Assembly: GCF_020907275.1 (NCBI RefSeq)
Contig: NZ_JAJJWI010000014.1
Coordinates: forward strand, 62,001-126,000
Reading direction: 5' to 3'
DNA: 64,000 nt
DNA from: Pontibacter silvestris
GTDB taxonomy: Bacteria; Bacteroidota; Bacteroidia; Cytophagales; Hymenobacteraceae
The notes under the pieces were generated by a model. That model made no database searches and was not told the origin of the DNA. It saw only the letters and a program-made list of their open reading frames with translations. Below are positions 35,104 to 43,414 of the stretch, piece by piece. Within the stretch, counting starts at the first letter, position 1. Every line of letters starts with the position of its first letter. Both the position numbers and the translations under genes were made by a program.

Positions 35104-35474
35104 TTCCTGGCCAGCTGGGAGATGAGCGAGAGCAGCAGGTTCACTTTCGTCTCCACTTTCCGGTACTGCTCCAGGGCCTGGTGGGAGAGGAATGCCCGCC
35201 TCTGCCCGGAGGAGCTGGCGTTGAAGTGGCGCGTGATCTGGTTGATGTTCACACCGATGGCCCGCAGCTCCTCCACGACCCCGTCCAGGGAGGCGTCCCT
35301 GTGGAAGAGCCTGACTTGCCTGCCTGCGAGGGAGCGCCGGATTACCTCCCCGATGGAGTGGCAGTCGCTCTTTTTCTGTATCTCCTCCAGGCGCAGGTAC
35401 TCCCGCTCCGTCACCCGGAAGATGATAGGGTGGGAGAGCAGCTCCGCTGCCTCGTCCGTTTTCCTTCTAGCCAT
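35097..35474 (-). CDS. mobA: MobA relaxosome accessory protein
   Basis: 125 aa from ATG 35474; an in-frame extension to 35576 gives an unlikely Cys-rich leader. The protein has a ribbon-helix-helix-like start (HPIIFRVTEREYLRLEEI and EVIRRSLAGRQVRL) and the mobilisation-protein segment RAIGVNINQITRHFNA near residue 70. It would bind oriT and load MobB. It overlaps mobB by 7 bp, an operon with translational coupling. Confidence 0.85.
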   Translation of the reverse strand: MARRKTDEAAELLSHPIIFRVTEREYLRLEEIQKKSDCHSIGEVIRRSLAGRQVRLFHRDASLDGVVEELRAIGVNINQITRHFNASSSGQRRAFLSHQALEQYRKVETKVNLLLSLISQLARKW

Positions 35475-36025
35475 GGCGCATGATCCGGTATGGGGACAGC
35501 AGGCACCGAGCTCCGAGGTGGGCAAACGCTGCGGCAAACCCAACGGGAAGGAGGCGCGGCAGGTTTTGGTATACAAAAATACATCTTGCTCGCTGCACCA
35601 GGCCGCAGCGGAACATTCCTTGAGACGGGGTAAAAGAGCCTGCCTCAGGCAGGAGGCAGAGCTGCAGCAGGCCCCTTTTCGGGGAGCGGGGGAGCCGGGG
35701 CTGAAGCCAGTGTTTGTTTTCTTGATTTTCCATGAGGCGTGAGTTTACAGGCAAAGATTGGCTGCTTTCCCGGGGCATTTTCACAAGGGATTCCCCTGTG
35801 GGGAAATATTTTCCAGGGGTGTTTGGGGTGGATTGACAGGGTTGCCCGGGAGGGGGAGCCGCCGCCGGGATGCTTTGGAAGTCGTCAAACAGGCAAATCG
35901 GGCAGGTCACTCCCCTTTAACCTTCATCAGCCGTAGGGGACAATTCTTTCCCCCCTATGGCCTGCCTTGTGAAGACCGGTGACCCGGCGGTTGAAACTTG
36001 GGGGGCTAACCAAAAAATAAACAAC
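35475..36025. other. Divergent region upstream of mobA; candidate oriT
   Basis: 550 bp without a credible gene between the leftward mob operon and a rightward HTH gene. oriT commonly lies beside mobA in such elements. The region holds several G/C-rich dyads, notably TTCCCC-TGT-GGGGAA at 35791-35805 and GCCCC-TTTTC-GGGG around 35671-35684. A nick site cannot be assigned by eye. Confidence 0.4.
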
Positions 36026-36298
36026 ATGTCAGTGGAAATCATCACCAAGGAAGACCTGCAGCTCTTCCGCCTTCAACTGCTCGAGGACTTGCGGGAACTG
36101 CTGAGCAGGAAACAGGCTCCCGCCCCCAAGCAAGTGCTTAAATCGGCGGAGGTGCGGAAGATGCTCAAAATCTCCCCGGCCACGCTGCAGACCCTGCGCA
36201 TCAACGGCACGCTGCCCTACACCCGGATCGGGGGGACGCTCTACTACAGAAGTGAGGATATTGAGCGGCTCATGGAAGGAAAGGGGGGAAAGCCATGA
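36026..36298 (+). CDS. Helix-turn-helix (excisionase/MerR-like) DNA-binding protein
   Basis: 90 aa from ATG 36026; an upstream in-frame ATG at 35957 adds a poor leader. An N-terminal helix (EDLQLFRLQLLEDLRELL) is followed by a helix_turn_helix_17-type domain: KSAEVRKMLKISPATLQTLR then NGTLPYTRIGGTLYYRSEDIERLM. Small proteins of this kind in Bacteroidetes ICEs act as excisionase-like or recombination directionality factors. The stop overlaps the next ATG (ATGA), so translation is coupled. Confidence 0.82.
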   Translation: MSVEIITKEDLQLFRLQLLEDLRELLSRKQAPAPKQVLKSAEVRKMLKISPATLQTLRINGTLPYTRIGGTLYYRSEDIERLMEGKGGKP

Positions 36299-37083
36299 AC
36301 TATATCGCGCACCTGTCCGGCTTTTTCCGGCGCGTGGCCCGGGACCCCCGCTTCAACCCCACCCACGTGAGCCTGTACATGGCCTTGTTCCAGCAATGGA
36401 ACCTGAACCACTTCCGCAACCCCATCTCCATTGCCCGCTCCCAGGTAATGGGTATTTCCCGTATCAGCTCCCGGGTCACCTACCATAAGTGCATCAGGGA
36501 GCTACACGCTTGGGGCTATATTTACTACAGCCCTTCCTTTAACCACTACCGGGGAAGCCTGGTATACATGCCGGCTTTCGACGACAGGGAACCGGATAAG
36601 CAAGAAAGGGCCAACCGTACCATTTGCTGTACCGGAGCTGAACCGGGGCTGGACGGGGACTGTAGTGGAGCTGAACAGGAGGTGAACCCTTCTATAAACA
36701 GTACAAACCTATTAAACACCTTAAACAGTTTAAACGAGCGCGCACGCGCCTACGCGAGGGAGCCTGTCGGAGAGGAAAGGGGAACAAGCGAAAGAAAAGA
36801 AAAAAGTTGCGTCCAAAAAGAAAAGAAAACCATGCTGGAGCCGCCGCCAGAGCTGGAGGAGGTGCGGCACTTCTTCCAGGTGCTGGGGTACAGGGAACTG
36901 GAGGCTTTCCGCTTTTTTCACCATTACAGCGCCAACGGCTGGATGATCGGGCGGCACCCCATGCAGGATTGGCAGGCAGCTGCCCGCAAGTGGGTGTGCA
37001 ACACCATCAGCCGAGGCAACCCCGCACCTGGTCCGCCAAAAGGCAGCGTAACCGAAGGAAAAGACTATGCAGAGCTGCTCTGA
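36295..37083 (+). CDS. Winged-helix replication/regulatory protein of the ICE
   Basis: 262 aa. The N-terminal winged-helix-like half (MNYIAHLSGFFRRVARD, LYMALFQQWN, ARSQVMGISRISSRVTYHKCI) resembles replication-initiator or DnaD-type proteins. A low-complexity linker rich in Asn, Glu and Lys (about 125-180) follows, then a short C-terminal helical domain with FQVLGYRELEAFRFFHHYSANGW. The next gene encodes a DnaC-like ATPase, overlapping by 17 bp, so an initiator plus helicase-loader pair for plasmid-like replication of the excised circle is a reasonable inference. Confidence 0.65.
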   Translation: MNYIAHLSGFFRRVARDPRFNPTHVSLYMALFQQWNLNHFRNPISIARSQVMGISRISSRVTYHKCIRELHAWGYIYYSPSFNHYRGSLVYMPAFDDREPDKQERANRTICCTGAEPGLDGDCSGAEQEVNPSINSTNLLNTLNSLNERARAYAREPVGEERGTSERKEKSCVQKEKKTMLEPPPELEEVRHFFQVLGYRELEAFRFFHHYSANGWMIGRHPMQDWQAAARKWVCNTISRGNPAPGPPKGSVTEGKDYAELL

Positions 37084-37711
37084 GACAGGGGAGCCAGCAG
37101 CAGGGCCTTATGATGGCTGGCTGCCGGTATTAGAGCGGCAGGGAAAAAAATTATTCGGTGCACACTTCCGGCTGTACACCGAGGACCAGGCGCTCCAGGC
37201 CAGGTTGCTGGCTTATTTCCTGCAAGACAGGGAGAGAGCCAGGCAATACGGGGTAAGTCTTCGGAAGGGGCTCTTGCTCAGCGGCCCCGTGGGGTGCGGC
37301 AAGACCAGCCTGATGACGCTGCTGCGGCTGCTGCTCTCTCCCGGGGAGCGCTATCGCACCAGGTCCTGCCGGCAGGTGAGCTTTGAGTTTCAGCGGGAGG
37401 GCTTTGAGGTGATCCGGCGCTATGGGGAGGGCTACCTCCCTGGAGGCAGCCCAAGGCCCTTGACCTATTTTTTTGATGACCTGGGAACCGAGAGCCGCCA
37501 AAAGCACTATGGCAACGACTGCAACGTCATGGGGGAGATACTGCTGAGCCGTTACGACCTGTTTGTCTCAACCGGGTTGAAAACGCACCTGACCACCAAT
37601 CTGACCAGTGCGGAGATAGAGCAGTTCTACGGCACCCGGGTGCGGTCGAGGATGCGGGAGATGTTCAACCTCATCAGCTTTGGAAAGGAGGCCCGGGATA
37701 AGCGGGTGTAG
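37067..37711 (+). CDS. DnaC/IstB-like AAA+ ATPase
   Basis: 214 aa. Walker A is SGPVGCGKTSL near residue 75; Walker B is YFFDDLGTES near residue 138; a sensor-like motif THLTTNLTSAEIE lies near 178 and an Arg finger region RVRSRMREMFN near 195. The layout matches helicase loaders of the DnaC family. It overlaps the upstream initiator-like gene by 17 bp and is probably coexpressed with it. Confidence 0.8.
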   Translation: MQSCSETGEPAAGPYDGWLPVLERQGKKLFGAHFRLYTEDQALQARLLAYFLQDRERARQYGVSLRKGLLLSGPVGCGKTSLMTLLRLLLSPGERYRTRSCRQVSFEFQREGFEVIRRYGEGYLPGGSPRPLTYFFDDLGTESRQKHYGNDCNVMGEILLSRYDLFVSTGLKTHLTTNLTSAEIEQFYGTRVRSRMREMFNLISFGKEARDKRV

Positions 37712-38575
37712 CTGCTGGAGGCAGGTGCCGCGAACAGTGGTTTTGAAAAGGATAAAGGCTTTGGAGAGAAAACCTTGAAGATATTTTACCTATGAATCTT
37801 ATTCATGCTGTTTCCAGCCATGAAACCGCTTTCTTATGTTCCTTCCTTGTTGCGTTTTACCCCTGGGTAAAACGGTGCGCGCCAACTCATGCCTTCACCC
37901 GCTATGGGGAAGAAAACCTCCCGCAGCTGCTCCGCGATGCTTCTTTGCAGGCAGCGTTGCGCCTGGTGAGCTCCGTCCTGTATCGGGAGCTGGAGAAGGT
38001 TTGGGTATGGGCTTAGCCAGGGAAGACATCTGCAAAAGCGATGCGCTGCCTTTATCCAGGCGTTGAAGTCTCTGGCACGACTAAAAGGAAGCAAGGCGAT
38101 GAGCCGGAGGACAAAGCCGGTACCTGGTTTAATGCACCTCACCCCTCTGTTGGCAGAGGAGCCGCGCAAGCAGGAGCTGGTAATCTGGTGTTGCCTGTGG
38201 AAGCACTACCAGGGCGTGCTGGCCTGGCGTAAGAGACAGTAGGTTAAAAGAAAGCGTGCTGTATACCGGAACGCCTGAACCTGCTGTACATGCTGTGTCT
38301 TCCGTTTTGCTATAGACATATGCCAGCAATGGCATATGTCTATAGCAAGTTCTCGTTGGTGTAAAATCTTTGGCAAGCTACATCCATGTAGCTACATTTC
38401 AGGTTCCTGATCCCCTTCAGGAACAGCGGGAAACGCATTTCTCCATACAGCCTGTGTTTCTCCTGGTGCCTGCCCCGCGTCAGTTCCCGCTGAGAACGGG
38501 CAGGAGGATGTTATGATCCTATTCCGTGCCGGGAAATCTGTTCCTATCGGGGGCGAAGAGACTAAACCCAAAGCT
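37712..38575. other. Non-coding stretch with a long perfect hairpin
   Basis: About 860 bp with no gene I can support; short frames at 37792-38016 and on the opposite strand have no recognisable content. Its one striking feature is the 19-bp hairpin at 38307-38348, listed separately. A promoter for the Crp-like gene at 38576 must lie near its right end but is not obvious. Confidence 0.4.
38307..38348. repeat. Perfect 19-bp inverted repeat with a GCAA loop
   Basis: TTGCTATAGACATATGCCA (38307-38325), GCAA (38326-38329) and TGGCATATGTCTATAGCAA (38330-38348). There is no T run on either side, so it is not a standard terminator. It lies 228 bp upstream of the Crp-like regulator. Confidence 0.95.
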
Positions 38576-39187
38576 ATGCTGGTAGACAAACTTTTCGAGG
38601 CCATGCTGCGCCTGGGGCCTATCCCTGATAGGCTGAGGGATGCCGAACTACAGGATAATATCAGGTCCTACCTGAGGGAGGCCACCGCTGTAAGCTATTA
38701 CTCACAGAAGCAGCTGCTGTTGAGCGCGGGGCAACCGGCGGACTATGTAAATTATATAGAACAAGGCTTCGCCCGGGGATTTTACCTGGAGGAGCGGACG
38801 CAGCGGCAAGTCTCTGTCTTCTTCTGGGAGGCGGGGCATTTCGCCGTGGCGACCAGCAGCTTCCTGCTCCGGCTGCCGTCCGATATTTACATAGAGGTGA
38901 TGCCGGGAAGCCGGCTGCTTTCCCTGTCGCACGGGCAGCTGGCCCACATGGTGGAGCTGTTTCCGGTCACCGAAGCGCTGGCGCGCATGCTGCTGCTGCG
39001 TTACAAATCCTTTCATAAGAAGAGAACGCGGGATTTGCTGACAAGGTCGGCCTGGGAGCGCTACCTGGACTTGTTACAGTCCCATCCGAGGATAGAGCAG
39101 CAGGTATCCAAAGAAGCGATTGCCTCTTACCTGGGCATCACACCGCAGTCGCTGAGCCGGCTGCTCCGGGAGAATGGCCATCCCTGA
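38576..39187 (+). CDS. Crp/Fnr-family transcriptional regulator
   Basis: 203 aa from ATG 38576; an ATG at 38513 would add 21 residues of atypical leader. The N-terminal cyclic-nucleotide-binding-type beta barrel (QKQLLLSAGQPADYVNYIEQGFARGFYLEE) is followed by a long helix and a C-terminal HTH with SKEAIASYLGITPQSLSRLLRE. Crp-like proteins of this Bacteroidetes type generally lack confirmed cNMP binding. It is the last gene before the right attachment site and may control the ICE. Confidence 0.85.
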   Translation: MLVDKLFEAMLRLGPIPDRLRDAELQDNIRSYLREATAVSYYSQKQLLLSAGQPADYVNYIEQGFARGFYLEERTQRQVSVFFWEAGHFAVATSSFLLRLPSDIYIEVMPGSRLLSLSHGQLAHMVELFPVTEALARMLLLRYKSFHKKRTRDLLTRSAWERYLDLLQSHPRIEQQVSKEAIASYLGITPQSLSRLLRENGHP

Positions 39188-39299
39188 GGCTTCGGGAGAC
39201 GCCCCGGAACATAAGGTAAGTCATTTATGAACCTCTGTTAAATCCTTTCATAACATAAGGTAAACAATAATATCAACTCCCCTTCCTAATTTTAGAACA

Positions 39300-39374
39300 T
39301 TCAGAAGCTCGCCGAAAAGCCGTGCAGAAAGCAAGGGGTACATGCCTCACGGCACATAATGCGGGCCTTCTGAA
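39300..39374 (+). ncRNA. Candidate structured small RNA near the right end of the ICE
   Basis: The 75-nt segment folds as nested stems. Outer: TTCAGAAG-CTCGC (39300-39312) with GCGGG-C-CTTCTGAA (39361-39374), 13 pairs with one bulge. Inner: GCCGTG (39319-39324) with CACGGC (39348-39353). A TAATTTTA -7-like box at 39287-39294 would start transcription at the first base of the stem. There is no matching -33 box and no clear terminator, so this is a hypothesis. In CTnDOT a small RNA (RteR) regulates tra; this could be an analogue. Confidence 0.4.
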
Positions 39375-39583
39375 ATCACTTCCCTTTCGGGGCGGTGTTG
39401 CTCCGGGTTGGAGAGGAGCAGCTGAAACAATGGTGCTATTGCATATTTTGATGTGTTTTTCCGCGGTGAAAGAATAGTGTCATCTGCTTAGGGTGCCGTT
39501 ATCACAGCGGAAATGAGGCATCCTGTACAGGAAACAAACATGATAAAGTGAAACAAGCATGAATAAACGGAACAACACCGCCG

Positions 39584-39598
39584 TCTCTCTGCTGGTAG
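39584..39598 (+). repeat. Right attachment-site copy
   Basis: TCTCTCTGCTGGTAG, identical to 3981-3995, without the rest of a tRNA. It marks the chromosome-ICE junction on the right. Confidence 0.85.
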
Positions 39599-39611
39599 CG
39601 ATACCCAAAAA

Positions 39612-39652
39612 AGCAAAAAGCCCGTAAATGATTGATTTACGGGCTTTTTGCT
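39612..39652 (+). terminator. Intrinsic terminator, probably the original tRNA-Ser terminator
   Basis: AGCAAAAAGCCCGTAAAT and ATTTACGGGCTTTTTGCT form a perfect 18-bp stem with a 5-nt loop. It begins 13 bp after the right attachment copy, just as the element-borne terminator follows the left copy. Before insertion it would have followed the tRNA. Confidence 0.8.
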
Positions 39653-39932
39653 TTCTGCCCCCTTGCTAAATCATTCAGTTTTTCTCCATCCTAATGTTTG
39701 ATCCCTTAAACTTTAATCAGGTAAGTCTAGATATATTTAGATAATGTTTAAATTTTAAAAGCAGAGAAAAAGAGCGAGTCAGTCCGTAAGCAAAAAGTGA
39801 CCAAACAATCGTGCTTGTGGTATCTCTAAAAGTTACTCATGTCCCTGCTTTAAGAATTGTTTAAGTAAAAGCTAGGTTAACATATAGGTAATGAACTCAG
39901 TTGTATAAAAGCCAGGGTAGGCAAAAAACAGG

Positions 39933-40487
39933 TTATCTTCCTCTACCAAGTAGAAAACCTAGGTTTAGTCTTAGAAGGGGTGTTAATCCTTCATCTCCAA
40001 ACTTATCCTTACCATATCCTGCTCCTGCCGTAACTGTTAAGTTCAGGCCACTATTGAAGTTCCTTTGCATCCCCCACACTGGCCCAACTCCATAGGAGGC
40101 CTCATTCCCTGATTCTTCATGCTCAATAAGGGAAGGTGTATTTCCATAAATGCTTAGAGCTATAAAGTTGCCGGAGTTGTCGGATACATTTTTTCCTGCT
40201 TTTGATCTTTTGTTTAAGTTATAATACCCTCGTGTCTGTAGCTCCAGGGAAGGCCATAGATAGGCATTATAGTCTCTCTCGTTATGATAGTCAAGGCCAA
40301 AGCTGATGTTAGGATTAATGTTGAAGGTAGAGGATTTTCCAAGCGCCTGCTCAAACTCCAAACCTAGGGTAAAAAAGTTTATCTTATAAAGCCTTTTAGT
40401 AACTGTAACCGGTAGGTCATTCTGTGCCTGTGCTACACAGCTCGTCATTAGTAGAACAACTATAGGAAGGAGTAGTCTTGCTTTCAT
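39933..40487 (-). CDS. Exported outer-membrane-type beta-rich protein of unknown function
   Basis: 184 aa with a signal peptide (KARLLLPIVVLLMTS, cut near AQAQ). The mature part is rich in alternating aromatic and polar residues with Gly turns (FGLDYHNERDYNAYLWPSLE, YGVGPVWGMQRNFN) and ends in a strand LLRLNLGFLLGRGR, suggesting a small beta-barrel. I cannot place it in a named family. It is the first gene right of the ICE; about 280 bp of AT-rich sequence precede it. Confidence 0.6.
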   Translation of the reverse strand: MKARLLLPIVVLLMTSCVAQAQNDLPVTVTKRLYKINFFTLGLEFEQALGKSSTFNINPNISFGLDYHNERDYNAYLWPSLELQTRGYYNLNKRSKAGKNVSDNSGNFIALSIYGNTPSLIEHEESGNEASYGVGPVWGMQRNFNSGLNLTVTAGAGYGKDKFGDEGLTPLLRLNLGFLLGRGR

Positions 40488-40975
40488 AGTTACAACTGTT
40501 ATGAAATGTTATGCTTGGTCTTCTCCATTGATCGCTGTATGAAGAAGATAAAAGGTCTTTTCTTCCAGATCCAGAAGCGCAACATAACTAAAATATTTTT
40601 AGGTTGACGAGCAAATAAATATCAAACCTTAATGCTGGTTCATGTGTCTGAAATAGGTTTTTCCTAATTCAGGTTATAGCCTGTTTCTTAAGAATTTACT
40701 ACTTCACCCTTATACGTGGGAGATAAAAGAGACATTCGGTCAGGCTCTAATAGTAGCGAAGGTTTAACAACGCTTACATATGTAGAGAAGTGTACCTCCG
40801 AAGCATGTCACTAATGAGTGGAATGGTAACACCGCAGCCCATCCTGCCTAAGTTCAAATGCTAAATTCTATATGTACTTAATTGTATCCTGCTTCTAAAT
40901 CGAATAATACCATGCAATTCTGAAGCCGGAATAGCATATTGGATACTAGGCTGACTTGTAGCGCACATCCAAGTA
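40488..40975. other. Intergenic, nothing recognised
   Basis: AT-rich sequence of 488 bp between two leftward genes. I see no gene, RNA or repeat in it. Confidence 0.5.
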
Positions 40976-41875
40976 TCAAGGGCAGGCAAAAAGGCAGACA
41001 AAGTCACCTTCTATGGCTTTACGAATGCCTCTATATAGTCCCCAAATAGCTCCCACAGCACCTCCAAGAATCATTACCGTTTCTGTTTGCCCGACTCTAT
41101 AGAACTCTGCAGCAAAACGAACGGTGTTTTCGACCACAGCCACAACAACTGTAGCTACTATATTTACAACCTTTTTTAGAACATTGCCTAGCCATCCTTG
41201 AGTGCTAACTTCTCCATCAACGCTACTGCTTGTGGGATCTTCAAAGCAATTGAGATTATTGGTTACCAGACTAGATGCTTGGTGAAAATTATCATTAACT
41301 GCTATAAACGCTTTTGATAGCACGTTTTTTTGCTCAATATTCAGATTGGGGTCGTTAGATATTTTTGTTTTTAAAGGAGTAAGGTAGCTGTTTAAATAAG
41401 ATAAATAAGTTGATGCGTTGTAGTTTGTTGTTGAAGATACAGATGCTATATATGCATTGGAAGCATTGATGATTGCGTTCCTGATTTGAGAGACATAAGC
41501 TGATACTAATGAACTGTAATTTGAAAGATAAACAATATTTGAGACCGAATAATAGTCAGATTGTATCTGATCAAAAGCAGATCCTCCTTGTTGCCCATAC
41601 AGGGTTGTAGCCTTGTTTCTTTGGGATGACCTAAGAGTACTGGCGCTCACTGCTTCACAAGGATAACTCACTTCATCTGGCAAAATAGGATCCCAATGGG
41701 TGTATATCGGACACCCACCTGGAGGTATTGTATAAGTGATGGCTTTAGCGTTTGAAGGACACTCCTCTTTGATACTTGGAGCAGGCTGCTCCTGATCTTT
41801 GCCACAGGAATTGAATACGAACAACATCAATAAACAACATAATGTTATTACTGAACTTTAGGTTAGTTTCTTCAT
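40976..41875 (-). pseudogene. Lipoprotein gene with an in-frame TAA inside its signal peptide
   Basis: The open frame 40976-41830 encodes about 284 aa beginning just before a lipobox (LFVFNSC). Upstream in the same frame, ATG 41875 opens MKKLT, followed by TAA (41858-41860), then SSVITLCCLLM leading into the lipobox. One base change (AAA to TAA) in a normal lipoprotein signal would explain this. The mature part has a YTIPPGGCP segment, a Ser/Tyr/Asn-rich helical middle and two C-terminal hydrophobic stretches with a final VCLFACP. No known family is recognised. Without the basic n-region, export from a downstream start is doubtful. Confidence 0.65.
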
Positions 41876-42041
41876 ATAAAGAATTGTTATTACAGATTAA
41901 GTTTATCTTCGTTTTTAGTGAGATCAAAGCTTCTTACACCAACATAAGTTTTCTGTAGATAATCGATTTTATATTTTAGATAACCATTACTTAGTGCATT
42001 AACATACAAGAAAAAAGCTGCTCGTATCAAGGAGCAGTAGT

Positions 42042-42275
42042 ATGTGTTGTTCTGGCATCAGTTATTCACTGAGATCCTTTGATCACGACGAAATATTCAG
42101 CATTGTTGACAGGATCAGGGAGAAAGACCCTTTCTGTGACAAAGAGCAAGCCACCGAGTTTGCCCTGGGCTTAAAAATATTCAGTGAGGTGATGATCAAA
42201 AACAGGAATCACCCTTTGTTTGAAGAGCTGAAACCAGCCTTTCAGAGCTTTATGAAGCGGCTAAAGAGCATGTAA
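42042..42275 (+). CDS. DUF3861-like small protein, N-terminally shortened
   Basis: 77 aa. From residue 13 it matches the DUF3861 pattern: FDHDEIFSIVDRI, EFALGLKIFSEVMIKN, and PAFQSFMKRLKS at the C-terminus. Intact members are about 90 aa with an N-terminal beta strand that here is replaced by a Cys-containing MCCSGISYSLRS. Function of the family is unknown. It may be a 5'-truncated remnant in a region with several other damaged genes. Confidence 0.55.
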   Translation: MCCSGISYSLRSFDHDEIFSIVDRIREKDPFCDKEQATEFALGLKIFSEVMIKNRNHPLFEELKPAFQSFMKRLKSM

Positions 42276-42323
42276 GCAGAGGCCTCTACAACGAAGCAAT
42301 AACAATCAAATATTTAAAACGGA

Positions 42324-43193
42324 TTGATGAAGTCTAATATAGTAATACTTTTTATGCTGCTGTTCAGCCATATGGTAGCAGCACAGACCCAGCCCAAAAA
42401 TGAAAAGATAGAAGCAAAAAAGCTATCAGAACATATCTATGTACTAACTGGTGAGGGTGGGAATGTTGGCGTAGCGGTAACCAGGCATGGCGTGTACATG
42501 ATTGACGATAAGTTTGCTTACCTGTCAGACGAGATACTGGCTGCTGTTAAAAGGATTACGGACCAACCTGTTCGCTATCTGGTGAACACCCACTGGCATG
42601 GCGACCACACGGGCGGGAATGAAAATATAGCCAGAGAGGGTGCCGTTATTATAGCACACAACAACGTGTACGAGCGGATGAGTACCAAACAGTTTCGTAG
42701 CGGCGGAATAATTCAGGAGCCTTCACCCAATGGTGCCTTGCCATAAATAACTTTTTCAGATAATCTGGTTTTGCACCTCGACTCTACCCTGCAACTGATG
42801 GCGATGCACGTGCACAATGCCCACACGGATGGCGATGCCATGATACTGCACACGGGAGATGTCTTTTTCAATGGCAGGTACCCTTTTATTGATTTAAACT
42901 CTGGAGGTACGATAGACGGCACGATAAAAGCGGTGAATAGTGCCTTATTCATCGTCAACAAAGACACAAAGATCATTCCAGGCCACGGAGAAGTGGCTAA
43001 CGGGGATGACTTGATGCGTTACCGTGACCTTTTGATGACCATCAGGGAGCGTGTCAAAAACGCCAAAGACAGCGGGAAAACCCTTGAGCAGGTACAAAGC
43101 ATGGGCTTGACAAAAGAATGGGACAAGGCGCAGGGGCAGGGTAAGACAAAGCCAAGAGACATGGTTGAATCCGTATATAACAGCCTCGATTAG
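42324..43193 (+). pseudogene. Exported metallo-beta-lactamase-fold hydrolase, interrupted by one in-frame stop
   Basis: Two frames, 42324-42746 and 42771-43193, are in the same phase and separated by a single TAA at 42744-42746. Read through, they give a 289-residue MBL-fold protein. It has a signal peptide (cut near VAAQ), the zinc motif THWHGDHTGG (about residue 90), HVHNAHTDGDAMI (third-His region) and PGHGEV near the C-terminus. The break reads NGALP-stop-ITFSDN, where a Lys codon (AAA) is the likely ancestor. MBL-fold exported hydrolases of this type resemble subclass B lactamase relatives or quorum-type hydrolases; the substrate is unknown. The second half lacks a natural start, so it is probably inactive. 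Confidence 0.85.
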
Positions 43194-43288
43194 CCTAGCC
43201 TTTGATAACTAAGAAAGAACAGCCCACAGGGCTTTGTGCCTGATTGAAGATGTTCCACAAACGGTTCTTATAGTTCTAAATCCGATAG

Positions 43289-43414
43289 ATGAAAAATAAA
43301 AAGCAAACGGTACTCATTGTTACTCTGGGCTTGCTGTTAGTTTTTTTAAAGAATGAAAGAAAAGAACAAAGTACATTGGTTAAGGTTAACTCATTATTGA
43401 AACAAGAAGCATGA
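43289..43414 (+). CDS. 41-aa single-TM small protein coupled to the methyltransferase
   Basis: ATG 43289 opens a 41-codon frame: a basic MKNKKQ head, one hydrophobic segment (TVLIVTLGLLLVFL), and a charged tail KNERKEQ then VNSLLKQEA. Its TGA overlaps the ATG of the methyltransferase (ATGA, 43411-43414), suggesting translational coupling. The composition is plausible for a small membrane protein, but the family is not recognised. Confidence 0.4.
   Translation: MKNKKQTVLIVTLGLLLVFLKNERKEQSTLVKVNSLLKQEA

Larger units (their letters stand above)
3981..39598. mobile_element. Integrative conjugative element (CTnDOT/Bacteroidetes type) in tRNA-Ser, degenerate
   Basis: The element lies between two copies of TCTCTCTGCTGGTAG (3981-3995 and 39584-39598). 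It carries in order a tyrosine integrase, ardC, radC, a leftward tra operon, a metal-efflux cargo, rteC, mobC/mobB/mobA, an excisionase-like HTH, a replication pair and a Crp-like regulator. That gene set defines a Bacteroidetes conjugative transposon. Base composition is clearly more GC-rich than both flanks. Several core functions are damaged: the integrase is frameshifted, traJ is frameshifted and traK appears deleted. Autonomous excision or transfer is therefore unlikely unless functions are supplied in trans. The ends are inferred from the direct repeat; the exact crossover point within the 15 bp is unknown. Confidence 0.88.

Noticed and set aside
37792-38016. 74-codon ORF between the DnaC-like gene and the Crp-like gene
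   Set aside because: No motif, poor start context, and an equally long frame exists on the opposite strand; treated as non-coding.
42744-42746. Possibility that TAA is recoded as Lys, given two genes with AAA-to-TAA breaks
   Set aside because: Many intact genes in the window end at TAA (for example the Fur gene at 25414-25416 and the GH2 gene at 53828-53830), so TAA works as a stop.
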